The notes: a model not told the origin generated them from the letters alone. 64,000 bases of DNA from Nocardioides aurantiacus (GCF_003752505.1 NZ_RKHO01000001.1:992001-1056000), one strand, 5' to 3'; counted from the stretch's first letter, positions 53,425 through 63,771 are shown. Numbers and translations: made by a program.

Positions 53425-54995
53425 CCGAGAGCACGCTGCCCCAGGACCGGATCGCGCTGAAGCGCGCGCTGGTCTCCGTCTACGACAAGTCCGGCCTCGA
53501 GGACCTCGTCCGCGGCCTGCACGACGCCGGCGTCGAGCTCGTCTCGACCGGCGGGTCGGCGCGGCTGATCTCCGAGCTGGGCCTGCCCGTGACCAGGGTG
53601 GAGGACCTCACCGGCTTCCCGGAGTGCCTCGACGGGCGCGTCAAGACGCTGCACCCCAAGGTCCACGCCGGCATCCTGGCCGACCGGCGGCTGCCCGCCC
53701 ACGTCACCCAGCTCGAGGAGCTGGGTGTGGAGCCGTTCGACCTCGTCGTCTCCAACCTCTACCCGTTCACCGCGACCGTCGCCTCGGGGGCCTCTCCCGA
53801 CGAGTGCGTCGAGCAGATCGACATCGGGGGGCCCTCGATGGTGCGCGCCGCCGCGAAGAATCACCCCTCGGTGGCGATCGTGACCTCCCCCGAGCGCTAC
53901 GCCGACGTGCTGGAGGCGGCGGCCGCCGGCGGCTTCACCTACGAGCAGCGCAAGCGGCTCGCCGCCGCGGCGTTCGTGCACACCGCGTCCTACGACGTGG
54001 CGGTGGCGAGCTGGATGGGCTCGGTGCTCACCGACACCTCCGACGGCGCCGGCTTCCCCGCGTGGGTCGGCGGCACCTGGGAGCGCGAGGCGGTGCTGCG
54101 GTACGGCGAGAACCCCCACCAGGGCGCGGCGATCTACCGCCACGAGCTCGCCCCCGGGCTGGCGCAGGCCGAGCAGCTGCACGGCAAGGAGATGTCCTAC
54201 AACAACTACGTCGACGCCGACGCGGCCCGCCGGGCGGCGTACGACTTCGACGAGCCGGCCGTGGCGATCATCAAGCACGCCAACCCCTGCGGCATCGCCG
54301 TCGGCGCCGACGTCGCCGAGGCCCACCGCCGCGCCCACGAGTGCGACCCGGTCTCCGCCTTCGGCGGCGTGATCGCCGTCAACCGGCCGGTCTCGGTCGC
54401 GATGGCCGAGCAGGTGGCCGAGGTCTTCACCGAGGTCGTCGTGGCGCCGGGCTACGACGACGGGGCCGTCGAGGTGCTGACCCGCAAGAAGAACGTCCGG
54501 CTGCTCGTCGCCGAGCCCGCCGAGCGCGGTGGCGTCGAGATGCGGCCGATCTCCGGCGGCGTGCTGCTGCAGCAGCGCGACGCGGTCGACGCCGAGGGCG
54601 ACGACCCCGCCTCGTGGACGCTCGCCACCGGCGGAGCCGCCTCCGAGGCCGTGCTGGCCGACCTCGCCTTCGCCTGGAAGGCGTGCCGCGCCGCCAAGTC
54701 CAACGCCATCCTGCTCGCCAAGGACGGTGCCTCGGTCGGCATCGGCATGGGCCAGGTCAACCGCGTCGACTCGTGCCGGCTGGCCGTGGACCGTGCGGGG
54801 GACCGGGCCGCGGGCTCGGTCGCCGCGTCCGACGCGTTCTTCCCCTTCGAGGACGGCCCGCAGATCCTGATCGACGCGGGCGTCACCGCGATCGTGCAGC
54901 CCGGCGGGTCGGTCCGCGACGAGCTGACGATCGAGGCGGCGAAGGCGGCCGGCGTGACGATGTACTTCACCGGCACGCGTCACTTCGCCCACTGA
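53421..54995 (+). CDS. purH: Bifunctional AICAR formyltransferase/IMP cyclohydrolase
   Basis: A 524-residue enzyme for the last two steps of IMP synthesis. The N-terminal MGS-like cyclohydrolase domain has [25 protein letters not shown] and [15 protein letters not shown]. The C-terminal transformylase has [23 protein letters not shown] (catalytic Lys/His) and AAKSNAI. ATG 53421 overlaps the purN stop. Both enzymes use folate cofactor supplied by FolD next door. Confidence 0.97.
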   Translation: MTESTLPQDRIALKRALVSVYDKSGLEDLVRGLHDAGVELVSTGGSARLISELGLPVTRVEDLTGFPECLDGRVKTLHPKVHAGILADRRLPAHVTQLEELGVEPFDLVVSNLYPFTATVASGASPDECVEQIDIGGPSMVRAAAKNHPSVAIVTSPERYADVLEAAAAGGFTYEQRKRLAAAAFVHTASYDVAVASWMGSVLTDTSDGAGFPAWVGGTWEREAVLRYGENPHQGAAIYRHELAPGLAQAEQLHGKEMSYNNYVDADAARRAAYDFDEPAVAIIKHANPCGIAVGADVAEAHRRAHECDPVSAFGGVIAVNRPVSVAMAEQVAEVFTEVVVAPGYDDGAVEVLTRKKNVRLLVAEPAERGGVEMRPISGGVLLQQRDAVDAEGDDPASWTLATGGAASEAVLADLAFAWKACRAAKSNAILLAKDGASVGIGMGQVNRVDSCRLAVDRAGDRAAGSVAASDAFFPFEDGPQILIDAGVTAIVQPGGSVRDELTIEAAKAAGVTMYFTGTRHFAH

Positions 54996-55051
54996 GGCGA
55001 GAGCCACCGCGACCACCGCTCCACCGCCGACCCGATGAGAGGATGCGGCAC

Positions 55052-55909
55052 GTGACTGCACAGAAGCTCGACGGCACCGCGACGGCCCGGGCCATCAAGT
55101 CCGAGCTCACGGAGCGCGTCGCCGCGCTGCGTGAGCGGGGTGTCGTGCCCGGGTTGGGCACGGTGCTGGTGGGCGACGACCCCGGGTCGCGGTGGTACGT
55201 CAACGGCAAGCACAAGGACTGCGCCGAGGTCGGCATCGCCTCGCTGCGCGAGGACCTCCCGGCCACGGCGACCCAGGAGGAGGTGCTGGCCGCCGTACGA
55301 CGCCTCAACGAGGACCCCGCGTGCACCGGCTACATCGTGCAGCTGCCGCTGCCCAAGGGCATCGACGAGAACCTCGTGCTCGGTGCCATCGACCCCGCCA
55401 AGGACGCCGACGGCCTGCACCCGACCAGCCTCGGCTGGCTGGTGCTCGGCGAGAAGGCGCCGCTGCCGTGCACGCCGTACGGCATCGTGGAGCTGCTGCG
55501 GCGCCACGGCGTCGAGATCGCCGGGGCCGAGGTCGTCGTGGTGGGTCGCGGCGTCACCGTCGGCCGACCCCTCGGCCTGCTGCTGACCCGTCGCTCGGAG
55601 AACGCCACCGTCACGCTGTGCCACACCGGCACCCGCGACCTCGCCGCGCACACCCGCCACGCCGACGTCGTCGTCGCCGCGGCCGGGGTGCCCGGCATCA
55701 TCACCGCCGACATGGTCCGCGAGGGCGCCGCCGTGCTCGACGTCGGCGTCTCGCGCGTCGACGGCAAGCTCGCCGGCGACGTGGCCGAGGACGTCTGGGA
55801 CGTCGCCGGCTGGGTCTCGCCCAACCCCGGGGGAGTGGGCCCGATGACGCGGGCGATGCTGCTGTCCAACGTGGTGGGTCTCGCCGAGCAGGCCGCGACC
55901 CCGGCCTGA
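55052..55909 (+). CDS. folD: Methylenetetrahydrofolate dehydrogenase/cyclohydrolase
   Basis: A 285-residue bifunctional enzyme producing 10-formyl-THF for PurN and PurH. It has [17 protein letters not shown] with the catalytic Lys (YxxxK), [25 protein letters not shown] and [17 protein letters not shown] 55052 is preferred because GAGGAT (55039-55044) ends 7 nt before it; ATG 55043 adds three residues. It follows purH by 56 bp. Confidence 0.96.
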   Translation: MTAQKLDGTATARAIKSELTERVAALRERGVVPGLGTVLVGDDPGSRWYVNGKHKDCAEVGIASLREDLPATATQEEVLAAVRRLNEDPACTGYIVQLPLPKGIDENLVLGAIDPAKDADGLHPTSLGWLVLGEKAPLPCTPYGIVELLRRHGVEIAGAEVVVVGRGVTVGRPLGLLLTRRSENATVTLCHTGTRDLAAHTRHADVVVAAAGVPGIITADMVREGAAVLDVGVSRVDGKLAGDVAEDVWDVAGWVSPNPGGVGPMTRAMLLSNVVGLAEQAATPA

Positions 55910-55911
55910 CC

Positions 55912-56226
55912 GTGACCCCGCCGACCCCGCCGCCGCTGCCCGCCCCCGGTCGGCGTCCCTCGACCCTGGGTGGGCTGGTCTACCTGCTGGTGGTCGCGGC
56001 AGCGGGGGTGGGCCTGCTCGTGGTGGCGCTCGGGCCGTGGCGCCGCGGCGTGATGCTGATCGGCATCGCGCTCCTCGTGGGTGCGGTGATGCGCACGCTG
56101 CTGCCGGAGAACGAGGCCGGGATGCTGCGCGTGCGCCGCAGCCGCTGGATCGACCTGGTGATGCTGGCCGGGGTCGGGGCCGCGCTGATCGTGCTCGCCG
56201 TGGTGATCCCGGACCAACCGGGCTGA
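55912..56226 (+). CDS. DUF3017-like membrane protein
   Basis: A 104-residue protein with a Pro-rich N-terminus and three hydrophobic helices (about 20-40, 46-62, 80-100). It starts 2 bp after folD, the usual place of DUF3017 genes in actinobacteria. VMRTLLPENEAGMLRVRRSRWID between helices 2 and 3 is the most conserved-looking part. The function is unknown. Confidence 0.85.
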   Translation: MTPPTPPPLPAPGRRPSTLGGLVYLLVVAAAGVGLLVVALGPWRRGVMLIGIALLVGAVMRTLLPENEAGMLRVRRSRWIDLVMLAGVGAALIVLAVVIPDQPG

Positions 56227-56236
56227 GCCGGCTCGC

Positions 56237-57544
56237 TCACGGCGGGGAGGTCCCTGCCGGGTGCTCGAGGAGGGCCGGGCTGCCGCGGCGCCACCCGCTC
56301 CTGATGGCGTCGACGACCCGCCAGCACTCGCCCACCTCGTCGTCGGTGACCGCGTGCCGTGACCTGCCCAGGACGACGTCACGGAGCATGCGCGCCGTCG
56401 GAGGCAGGTGGTCGGCCGGCACCGAGCCGTCCCACGGGACACCGTCGAGCAGCACCCGGTCGGGCATGACGTCGACCACCGCCGGCGCGCCGGGCACGGT
56501 GGGAGCGAGTCGGAGGCGGATGCGGCGTACGTCGGTCTGCATGGCCTTGCCGGCGCGCAGCACGACGGGCACCCCGCGCCACCGTGCGCTCCGCAGCGTC
56601 GTGGCCACCTCGACGAAGGTCTCGGTCTCGCGGGTCGGCCGGACCCCGGGCTCCTCGGTGTAGCCGCGCGCGGCGCCGGGGCCCGTGCCGGCGGCGTAGC
56701 GACCACGGCGCGTCCCTCCGGCGACCTCGGCGGGGCCGGGGGTCGGCAGGACCCGCAGCGCCTCGAGCCGGGCCGCGCGCCAGGAGGCGTCGTCCGTGGC
56801 GGCCGGGAGCTCCATCGTGACCAGCGCCAGCAGCAGCAGGAGGTGGCCCTGGACCATGTCGCGCAGCGCGCCGACGGTGTCGTAGGACGCGGCACGGGCG
56901 CCCACGAGGCCGGTCTCGTCCCACGTGATCTCGATGCTCTCGACGTGGTGGCGGTCCCAGACGGGTTCGAGGGCCACCGGCCCGTGGCGGAGGCCGACGA
57001 GCCGGTCGCTGATCGGGTGGTGGAGGAAGTGGTCGACACGGTAGAGCGCCCGCTCGGGGACGACCCGGGTGGCGGCGCCCGTCAGCCGTGCCGCTGACGG
57101 CCCGTCGTGACCGAACGGCTTCTCGAACACGATCCGGCTGCCCGGGGGCGGACCGACCGCGCCGACGGCCGCGAGCGCCGCGAGGTGCAGCGAGGGCGGC
57201 AGCGCCACGTAGAAGACGGTGGCGCGACCGCCGAGGAGGGGGGCGAGGAGGGACGCGACGTCGCCCGGGCGGGTGATGTCGGCGGACACCATGTCCAGGC
57301 GTCCGACGACCTCGTCGACCACCAGCGGCGAGGGCCGCGGCGACGCCCGCTGGAGGACGTCGCGGGCGCGCAGGCGGTACTGCTGCGTGGTCCAGGGCGC
57401 CACGTCGACGCCGACCACGCGCAGCCGGAGCGGCGCTACCGGGTGCTCGGCGAGGCGGGCGACCGCCGGGACCAGGTGCCGGACGGCGAGGTCGCCCGCC
57501 GCTCCCAGCACGACGACCTGGGCGTCCACCGGGGCGTCGGTCAC
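56237..57544 (-). CDS. Glucose-6-phosphate dehydrogenase-like protein, divergent active site
   Basis: A 435-residue homologue of Zwf. The NADP motif is GAAGDLAVRHLVPA (usual GASGDLTKRKLLPA), and IVFEKPFG is normal. The substrate motif is R169-V-D-H172-F-L-H-H176-P where the family has RIDHYLGKE, so the phosphate-binding Lys is replaced by His and its flanks differ. The catalytic His in this motif is present. It is also shorter than typical Zwf (~490-510). It may act on a different sugar or be inactive. It is divergent from the IspD-like gene, so a linked role is possible. Confidence 0.85.
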   Translation of the reverse strand: MTDAPVDAQVVVLGAAGDLAVRHLVPAVARLAEHPVAPLRLRVVGVDVAPWTTQQYRLRARDVLQRASPRPSPLVVDEVVGRLDMVSADITRPGDVASLLAPLLGGRATVFYVALPPSLHLAALAAVGAVGPPPGSRIVFEKPFGHDGPSAARLTGAATRVVPERALYRVDHFLHHPISDRLVGLRHGPVALEPVWDRHHVESIEITWDETGLVGARAASYDTVGALRDMVQGHLLLLLALVTMELPAATDDASWRAARLEALRVLPTPGPAEVAGGTRRGRYAAGTGPGAARGYTEEPGVRPTRETETFVEVATTLRSARWRGVPVVLRAGKAMQTDVRRIRLRLAPTVPGAPAVVDVMPDRVLLDGVPWDGSVPADHLPPTARMLRDVVLGRSRHAVTDDEVGECWRVVDAIRSGWRRGSPALLEHPAGTSPP

Positions 57545-57645
57545 GGTCGTCCTCCTCGGTCGGGTCGCACGCGTGCTGAGGCCGCTGCGGAACCCATCGA
57601 ATCGTGGGAAGGTGTCGCTCCCGCGTCCGACACCAGGAGGACACC

Positions 57646-58350
57646 GTGGCCGCTCCCGAGGCCTTCGCCGACGCCATCGTCCTCGCCGCGGGTCTCAGTG
57701 CACGCATGCAGGGCCAGGACAAGCTGATGATCTCCGTGGAGGGTCGGCCGCTCGTCGCCTGGACGCTCGCCGCCGTCCGCCGGGCCACCACGGTGCGCAG
57801 GATCGTGCTGGTCGCCCACCCGGACAGGGTGGCGGAGACCCGGTCGTGGGACTGGGTGCGCGAGGCGGGGTGCGAGGTCGTCGCCGGCGGTGCCCGTCGA
57901 CAGGACTCGGTCGCGGCCGGCTTCGACGCCACCGACGCGGAGGTCGTGCTCATCCACGACGGCGCCCGGCCCCTGGTCTCGCCGCAGCTCGTGGACCGCG
58001 TGGCCCTCGCCGCCCGCGAGCACGGTGCAGCGGTGCCGCTCGTCGAGGTCCCGGAGAGCATGCGTCGTCTGGTCGACGGCCGGGTGTCCGGGATCCTGGA
58101 CCGGACGGGGCTCTACCGGTCCCAGACGCCTCACGGAGCCAGGCGCGAGGTCTTCGCTCGTGCCTACGAACGGGTCGACCCGCGTGGTCCGTCGACGTTC
58201 GTCGACGAGACCACCCTGGTGCAGGCGGCCGGCATCCCGGTGTGGACCGTGCCGGGCGAGCCGGAGAACCTCAAGGTGACCCTGCGCGGGGACGAACGGC
58301 TCGCCGTGGCCCTGCTCGAGGCCAGGGCACGCGAGCTCAGGTCGTCGTGA
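57646..58350 (+). CDS. ispD: IspD-like cytidylyltransferase
   Basis: A 234-residue GT-A-fold nucleotidyltransferase. LAAGLSARMQGQDKLM is the CTP loop, GGARRQDSV binds the base and IHDGARPLV is the IspD signature. VDETTLVQAAGIPV, GEPENLKVTL and QTPHGARREVF follow in the usual order. The usual DTIK stretch is replaced (PESMRRL), so substrate could be methylerythritol 4-phosphate or another polyol phosphate. GTG 57646 has AGGAGG. No ispF is adjacent. The 3' end overlaps the nucleoside hydrolase gene by 14 bp. Confidence 0.85.
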   Translation: MAAPEAFADAIVLAAGLSARMQGQDKLMISVEGRPLVAWTLAAVRRATTVRRIVLVAHPDRVAETRSWDWVREAGCEVVAGGARRQDSVAAGFDATDAEVVLIHDGARPLVSPQLVDRVALAAREHGAAVPLVEVPESMRRLVDGRVSGILDRTGLYRSQTPHGARREVFARAYERVDPRGPSTFVDETTLVQAAGIPVWTVPGEPENLKVTLRGDERLAVALLEARARELRSS

Positions 58351-59386
58351 CACCGCGGGAGAGCGGTGGTGCGACCCGGGCGCGCAGGTCCTCGCCCGCC
58401 CGGTCGTCGGGTCGACCGCGGACCGTCTCGCGCCAGAGCCGCGCGTAGCGCTCGCCGTCCACGCCGAGCGCGACGTCGATGCTCGCCGGTGCCTGCCCGT
58501 GCGGGTCGTGGGCGAGGTCACCGGACCAGTCGCGCCGGTCGACGATGGTGCGGCCGCGCGACCACGTGCCGGCGAGCTCCACCCGGATCGGGAGCCGGCG
58601 GCTGCGGAGCCCGTCGGGGTCGACGACGGCACACACCGCGCCCGCGTCGCCGATCGTGGCCGACGGGCGCTCGAACCGGTCGCACTGGAAGACGACCAGC
58701 TCGCCGGCCAGGCCGGCGGGCCCGCCGAGGGCCGCCAGCTCCTGGCCCTCCTCGCGGGTCACCTGGGGGCCGTAGAACACGTCGAGGCCGTACATCGCCA
58801 CCTCGATGCCCAGGTCGGTGGCGGCGTCGAGCACGACGGCGGCGGCCTCGGGGTCGTGGAAGACGTTGAACTCCGCCGACGCGGTCGCGTTGCCCACCTC
58901 GGCGGCCCCGCCCATGAACACGATCCGCTCGAGCCCCGCCGCGACGGCCGGGTAGGTGCGCAGCAGCAGCGCCACGTTGGTCAGCGGCGCCAGCGGCACG
59001 AGCGTGACCCGCTCCCCACGCTCCACGGCGTCGAGCAGCACGTCGCGCAGCAGCTCGACCGCGTGCCGGGGGTCCGGCCGCCGGGTGGAGCGGGCGCGCC
59101 CGAGGTCGCCCATCCCGTCCTGGCCGTGCACGTGGCGCGCGTCGCCCGGCGGCTCGAGCAGCGGCAGCGCCGCCCCGGCGGCGACCGGCACGTCCTGGCG
59201 CTCGCACACGTCGAGCACGGTCAGGGTGTTGGCCACGACGTCGGCCAGCGGGGCGTTGCCGCCCACGCAGGTCACGGCCCGGAGGTCCAGCGCCGGGTGC
59301 AGCGCCGCCAGCAGCAGCGCGCACGCGTCGTCGACCCCGGTGTCCACGTCGAGGACGACCGGCGTGCGGCGTACGGGCTGGGTCAC
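58337..59386 (-). CDS. Nucleoside hydrolase (IU-type)
   Basis: A 349-residue enzyme splitting ribonucleosides to base and ribose. The calcium-binding cluster D13-V-D15-TGVD-D20-A opens the protein; MGGAAEVGNATASAEFNVFHDPEAA carries the Asn/Glu/Asp active-site motif. HGQDGMGDLG is the flexible loop. GTG 59386 has GAGAGGGAGACC. It suits purine/pyrimidine salvage. Base preference cannot be read from sequence. Confidence 0.93.
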   Translation of the reverse strand: MTQPVRRTPVVLDVDTGVDDACALLLAALHPALDLRAVTCVGGNAPLADVVANTLTVLDVCERQDVPVAAGAALPLLEPPGDARHVHGQDGMGDLGRARSTRRPDPRHAVELLRDVLLDAVERGERVTLVPLAPLTNVALLLRTYPAVAAGLERIVFMGGAAEVGNATASAEFNVFHDPEAAAVVLDAATDLGIEVAMYGLDVFYGPQVTREEGQELAALGGPAGLAGELVVFQCDRFERPSATIGDAGAVCAVVDPDGLRSRRLPIRVELAGTWSRGRTIVDRRDWSGDLAHDPHGQAPASIDVALGVDGERYARLWRETVRGRPDDRAGEDLRARVAPPLSRGVTTT

Positions 59387-59443
59387 GGTCTCCCTCTCGT
59401 CCCGGGGGATCTGGTGCTGTGCCGGGGTCGTGGCTCCGGCGGG

Positions 59444-59479
59444 GCGGCGGTCTCCCGGGCGAACCCGGGAAACCGCCGC
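59444..59479 (-). terminator. Terminator of mdh with UUCG loop
   Basis: Read on the minus strand, a 16-bp stem (one G-T pair) closes a TTCG tetraloop. It lies about 20 bp beyond the mdh stop, a very stable structure. Confidence 0.88.
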
Positions 59480-59498
59480 CGCCGGACGACCGGCCCCC

Positions 59499-60482
59499 TC
59501 AGATCAGCCCGAGGCCCTTGACGGCGTCGCGCTCCTCGGCGAGCTCGGCGGTGGAGGCGTCGATGCGGCCGCGGGAGAAGTCGTCGATCTCCAGGCCCTG
59601 GACGATCTTCCAGTCGCCGTCCTTGGTGGTGACGGGGAAGGAGGAGATCAGGCCCTCGGGGACGCCGTAGGAGCCGTCGGAGACGACCGCCATGGAGACC
59701 CAGTCGTCCTGGGCGGAGCCGTGGAGCCAGTCGCGGGCGGCGTCGACGGTGGCGGACGCGGCGGACGCGGCCGAGGAGGAGCCCCGGGCGTCGATGATCG
59801 CGGCGCCGCGCTTGGCGACGGTCGGGATGAAGGTGTTCTCCAGCCAGTCCTGGTCGCCGACGGCCTCAGCGGCGTTCTGGCCGCGGACCTCGGCGTGGAA
59901 CAGGTCGGGGTACTGCGTGGCGGAGTGGTTGCCCCAGATCGTCATCTTCTTGATCTCGGTCACCGACGCGCCGGTCTTGGCGGCCAGCTGCGAGATCGCC
60001 CGGTTGTGGTCCAGGCGGGTCAGCGCCGAGAACCGCGAGGGGTCGATGTCGGGGGCGTTGGTCATCGCGATCAGGGCGTTGGTGTTGGCCGGGTTGCCGG
60101 TGACACCGATGCGGACGTCGTCGGCGGCGACGGCGTTGAGCGCCTTGCCCTGGGCGGTGAAGATCGCGCCGTTGGCCTCGAGCAGGTCGCCGCGCTCCAT
60201 GCCGGGGCCGCGGGGACGCGCGCCGACGAGCAGGGCGAGGTTGACGCCCTCGAAGACCTTCTCCGCCTCGTGCCCGATCTCGATCCCGGCGAGACCGGGG
60301 AACGCGCAGTCGTCGAGCTCCATGACCACGCCCTCGAGGGTCTTGAGCGCGGGCTCGATCTCCAGCAGGCGCAGCTCGATCGGCCGGTCGCCGAGCGCTC
60401 CGCTCGCGAGACGGAAGAGCAGGCTGTAGCCGATCTGGCCGGCGGCACCGGTGACGGCGACCTTCAACGGAGTGGGGCTCAC
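59499..60482 (-). CDS. mdh: Malate dehydrogenase
   Basis: A 327-residue NAD-dependent TCA-cycle enzyme. The dinucleotide fold is [35 protein letters not shown] contains the substrate-binding Arg residues; LDHNRA and [11 protein letters not shown] provide the catalytic Asp/His pair. GTG 60482 has AGGAGAAACC, and TAGCGT upstream on the minus strand is a possible -10. Confidence 0.97.
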   Translation of the reverse strand: MSPTPLKVAVTGAAGQIGYSLLFRLASGALGDRPIELRLLEIEPALKTLEGVVMELDDCAFPGLAGIEIGHEAEKVFEGVNLALLVGARPRGPGMERGDLLEANGAIFTAQGKALNAVAADDVRIGVTGNPANTNALIAMTNAPDIDPSRFSALTRLDHNRAISQLAAKTGASVTEIKKMTIWGNHSATQYPDLFHAEVRGQNAAEAVGDQDWLENTFIPTVAKRGAAIIDARGSSSAASAASATVDAARDWLHGSAQDDWVSMAVVSDGSYGVPEGLISSFPVTTKDGDWKIVQGLEIDDFSRGRIDASTAELAEERDAVKGLGLI

Positions 60483-60555
60483 GGTTTCTCCTGGTACGAC
60501 GGGGGCGCGGACCCGTCCGACGCTAGCAGCGCCCCGCCGGCCTGCGCCCCCGGCC

Positions 60556-61410
60556 TCACTCCTTGACCGCCCCGGTCGTGGTGTTGACGATGCGCTTCTG
60601 GAACACGAAGAACACCAGGGCCACGGGCAGCGTCATCAGCAGTGCGGCGGCCAGCTTGAGGGGGTACTGCGTGCCCTGGCTCAGCGCCCCCGAGGCGAGC
60701 TGTGCGACGCCCTTGGTGAGGTTGAACAGGTCGGGGTCCTGGCTGGCCACGATGAAGTGGTTGAGCTCGTTCCACGACGCCTGGAAGGACAGGATGATCA
60801 CCGTCATCACCGCCGGCCGCGCCATCGGCAGCACCACCGACCAGAAGATCCGGAAGGTGCCGGCGCCGTCGATGCGGGCCGCCTCCTCCACGCTGGCCGG
60901 GACCGACTCGAAGAAGCCCTTCATGATGAAGACGGCGGACGCGTCGGCCAGCAGCGGGATGATGAGGCCGGCGTAGGAGTCGTAGATCGCGAGCTGGTTG
61001 ATCACCAGGAACTTCGGGATCAGCAGCACCACGTTGGGCACCGCCATGATCGCCACCAGCACCGCGAAGGCCAGCGCCCGGCCGCGGAACGGCACCCGCG
61101 CGAGCGCGTAGCCCGCCATCGAGCAGAACAGCACCCGTCCCGTGGTGACGAAGAGCGTCACGATCACCGAGTTGGCGAACCACGTCGGCAGCGGCGAGTC
61201 GACGAACAGGGTGCGGTAGGCCTCGGCGGTCGCCGTCGTGGGGACCAGCGAGAGCGGGTTGGCCGCGGCGTCGGCCTCGGTCTTGAACGACGTCGCCACC
61301 TGGATCAGGAACGGCATCACGTAGACGACCGCGAGCAGCACCAGCACGGCGTACGTCACGTAGGTGCCCGTGGCGCGCGCCCGGGGCGCGGTCGGCGTCC
61401 CGGCGCTCAC
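60556..61410 (-). CDS. Carbohydrate ABC transporter permease (MalG-type)
   Basis: A 284-residue permease with six helices. The EAA loop reads [22 protein letters not shown]. It starts at GTG 61410, overlapping the upstream permease stop by 4 bp, and is the last gene of the importer operon. No ATPase gene is present, so a shared MsiK-type ATPase encoded elsewhere probably energises it. Confidence 0.95.
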   Translation of the reverse strand: MSAGTPTAPRARATGTYVTYAVLVLLAVVYVMPFLIQVATSFKTEADAAANPLSLVPTTATAEAYRTLFVDSPLPTWFANSVIVTLFVTTGRVLFCSMAGYALARVPFRGRALAFAVLVAIMAVPNVVLLIPKFLVINQLAIYDSYAGLIIPLLADASAVFIMKGFFESVPASVEEAARIDGAGTFRIFWSVVLPMARPAVMTVIILSFQASWNELNHFIVASQDPDLFNLTKGVAQLASGALSQGTQYPLKLAAALLMTLPVALVFFVFQKRIVNTTTGAVKE

Positions 61411-62516
61411 GCCGCACCCCCGGTGACGCCGCCACCCTGCCGGCGGGCGGTGGCGCCCGCGCGGACGGCGGCGGCCCGGGCGCGCTCGCCCCTGGACCCA
61501 CGGTCCTCCGAGAGCGCCCACCGCTGCACCAGGGTGAGCACGACGATGATCGCGAACAGCACGAACGCGATCGCCGCGCCCTGGCCCCACCGCTGATTGA
61601 CGAAGGCCGACTGGAAGGAGAGGTACGCCGGGGTGAGGGTCGTCTTGGCGGGACCACCCTGGGTGCCGGTGTAGATCTGGTCGAACACCTGCCAGGTGCC
61701 GATGAGGCCCAGCGTGAGCACCGTGAACAGGGTGGGTCGCAGCATCGGCAAGGTGACGTGGCGGAACCGCTGCCAGGCGTTGGCGCCGTCGATGAGACCC
61801 GCCTCCTCGATCTCGTCGCCGATGTTGTTCAGGGCCGCGATGAACAGCAGCATGAAGGTGCCCGAGGTGGTGAAGACCGCCATCAGCACGAACGCGCTCA
61901 TCGCCACCGAGGGACCGGCCACCCAGTCCCACCAGGTGATGCCGAGGAAGCCGTGCTCGCCCAGCGCCGCCGGGGCCCGGTCGACCCCCACCGCACCGAG
62001 CAGCAGGTGGAGCACCCCGCGCGGGTCCTGGAACCAGGCCGGGCCGTTGAGCCCGACCCAGCCGAGGATCTTGTTGACCACACCGGAGGTGCTGAACAGG
62101 AACAGCCACAGCACCGTGATTGCCACCGAGCTGGTGACCGAGGGGAAGTAGAACGCGGTGCGGAAGAAGCCCCGCCCCCGCAGCGAACGACGCGTCACCA
62201 GCACGGCCAGGAGCAGCGCGAGCACGGTCTGCAGCGGCACCACCAGGACGACGTAGAACAGGTTGTTGCGCAGCGAGGTGCCGAAGTCGCGCTCCGCCAG
62301 CCCACCGCCGGCGAGGATCTGGCGGTAGTTCTCCAGCCCGACGAAGCCGACGTCACCGCCGAACGGGCTGCCGTTGCCGCGCCAGTCCGAGACCGAGACC
62401 CACAGCGCCATCAGCACCGGTGCGACGAGGAACAGCCCCAGCAGGACGACGACGGGCAGCATCAGGACCCAGCCGTCGCGGGTCTGCCCGCCGCGACGGC
62501 TGCGTGGACGCGCCAT
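61407..62516 (-). CDS. Carbohydrate ABC transporter permease (MalF-type)
   Basis: A 369-residue permease with six helices and the EAA loop EEAGLIDGANAWQRFRHVTLPM. A ~60-residue stretch between helices 3 and 4 (GLNGPAWFQDPRGVLHLLLG on) is a larger periplasmic insert than in most members. The C-terminus is Arg/Ala-rich. It follows the binding-protein gene. Confidence 0.95.
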   Translation of the reverse strand: MARPRSRRGGQTRDGWVLMLPVVVLLGLFLVAPVLMALWVSVSDWRGNGSPFGGDVGFVGLENYRQILAGGGLAERDFGTSLRNNLFYVVLVVPLQTVLALLLAVLVTRRSLRGRGFFRTAFYFPSVTSSVAITVLWLFLFSTSGVVNKILGWVGLNGPAWFQDPRGVLHLLLGAVGVDRAPAALGEHGFLGITWWDWVAGPSVAMSAFVLMAVFTTSGTFMLLFIAALNNIGDEIEEAGLIDGANAWQRFRHVTLPMLRPTLFTVLTLGLIGTWQVFDQIYTGTQGGPAKTTLTPAYLSFQSAFVNQRWGQGAAIAFVLFAIIVVLTLVQRWALSEDRGSRGERARAAAVRAGATARRQGGGVTGGAA

Positions 62517-62520
62517 CGGG

Positions 62521-62712
62521 CTACTGCCCCACGGTCGCCTGCAGCGACTGCTGCACCGACTCCAGGATGGCGGCGGGGTCGCCGTCGGCGAGACCCTCGA
62601 GCTGGGAGTTGAAGTCGGTGATGACGTCCGCGGCCCCCACGGTCGAGGGCGGGTTCTGGGCGTAGTCGGCGCCGTCGATGAACGGCGCGACCTCCGGCGA
62701 CTCCTTCTTTTA
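62521..62712 (-). pseudogene. In-frame continuation of the binding-protein gene beyond a TAA
   Basis: After the TAA, 62 codons remain in frame to TAG 62521-62523 with no other stop. A Tyr codon (TAC or TAT) would fit where TAA stands, as AAAAYKKESPE is typical of this family. It ends 4 bp before the permease start, the expected operon spacing. Confidence 0.8.
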
Positions 62713-63771
62713 CGCCGCGGCGGCGGACTCGACCGACGGGATCACCCCGAAGGCCTGGGCGAACGCCGCCTGGTCCTCGGCCGAGGTCAGCTTCTCGACG
62801 AGGTCGACGGCCTGCTCCTGCTCGGGGCTGGACTCGGCGATGCCCCAGCAGTTGGTGAACGCCAGGGTGCCCTTGCCCTGGGGTCCCGCGGGCAGCTCGG
62901 CGACGGTGTAGTCGACGTCGGGGAAGTCGTTCTGCATCGCCCCGACCAGCCAGTTGCCCTCGATCGTCATCGGGGCGAGCTCCTTGCCGAAGGCCTCGCC
63001 GCCCCAGCCGGCGCCCAGGGTGGAGGAGTACTGCGCCGACCCGTCCTCGAGCAGCCGCTGCACGTAGTCCAGCGCCTCCTCGTTCTCCGGGGTGTCGACG
63101 GTCGCCTCGGTCTGCTGCTCGTTGGTCATCGCGCCGCCCGCCTGGGGGAAGAACGCCCCGACCCGCTGGTACTCCGGGCTGAAGGCCAGGCCCGGCTGCT
63201 TGCCCTGCTTCAGGGTCGCCGCGACGTCGGCCAGCTCCTCCCACGTGGTCGGGACGTCGGCGTCGGTGAGGCCGGCGGCCTCCCACTTCTCGGTGTTGAT
63301 CCACAGCGCGAGCGTCGAGAAGTCCTTGGGCGCGCAGTAGAACTCGTCGTCGACGGTGAAGGCCTGGCGCAGGTTGGGGTAGAAGTCGTCGGCGTTCGAG
63401 AGCTGGTCGCCGTACGCCAGGAGCGAGCCGTTCTCGACGTAGCCACCGAGCTGGTCGGTGCTCATGTAGAAGACGTCGGGCGGGTTGCTGGACGCGAAGC
63501 CCTGGCTCAGCTGCTGGTTGAGGTCGGAGGCGACGGTGACCTCGGCGTCGGTGCCGCTCTCCTGCGACCAGTCGGCGACGGCCTTCTCGACGGCCTCGGT
63601 CTCGGCGTCGCCCGAGGACCCGATCAGCACGGTGATCTTGCCGTCGCCACCGCCCTCGCCGGAGGACCCGCCGTCGTCGAAGCCGGACCCGCCGCCACAG
63701 GCGGACAGGGTGAGCAGGCCGGCGCAGGCGGCAGCGGCGACCGAGGCGAGGGAGGTGCGGTTGCGGGACAT
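62710..63771 (-). CDS. Carbohydrate ABC transporter solute-binding lipoprotein, prematurely ended
   Basis: A 353-residue lipoprotein that captures an extracellular sugar. The signal peptide ends in LSAC with C25 lipidated; IPSVESAAAA are the last residues before a TAA at 62710-62712. The same frame continues for 62 more codons to a TAG at 62521, reading like the normal end of this family (KKESPEVAPFIDGADYAQNP, later ADVITDFNSQLEGLADG). The intact form would be about 416 residues, the usual size. A nonsense mutation or sequencing error is likely; the missing part normally packs in the C-lobe. ATG 63771 has AGGAGATCC. The operon is lacI, this gene, two permeases. Confidence 0.9.
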   Translation of the reverse strand: MSRNRTSLASVAAAACAGLLTLSACGGGSGFDDGGSSGEGGGDGKITVLIGSSGDAETEAVEKAVADWSQESGTDAEVTVASDLNQQLSQGFASSNPPDVFYMSTDQLGGYVENGSLLAYGDQLSNADDFYPNLRQAFTVDDEFYCAPKDFSTLALWINTEKWEAAGLTDADVPTTWEELADVAATLKQGKQPGLAFSPEYQRVGAFFPQAGGAMTNEQQTEATVDTPENEEALDYVQRLLEDGSAQYSSTLGAGWGGEAFGKELAPMTIEGNWLVGAMQNDFPDVDYTVAELPAGPQGKGTLAFTNCWGIAESSPEQEQAVDLVEKLTSAEDQAAFAQAFGVIPSVESAAAA

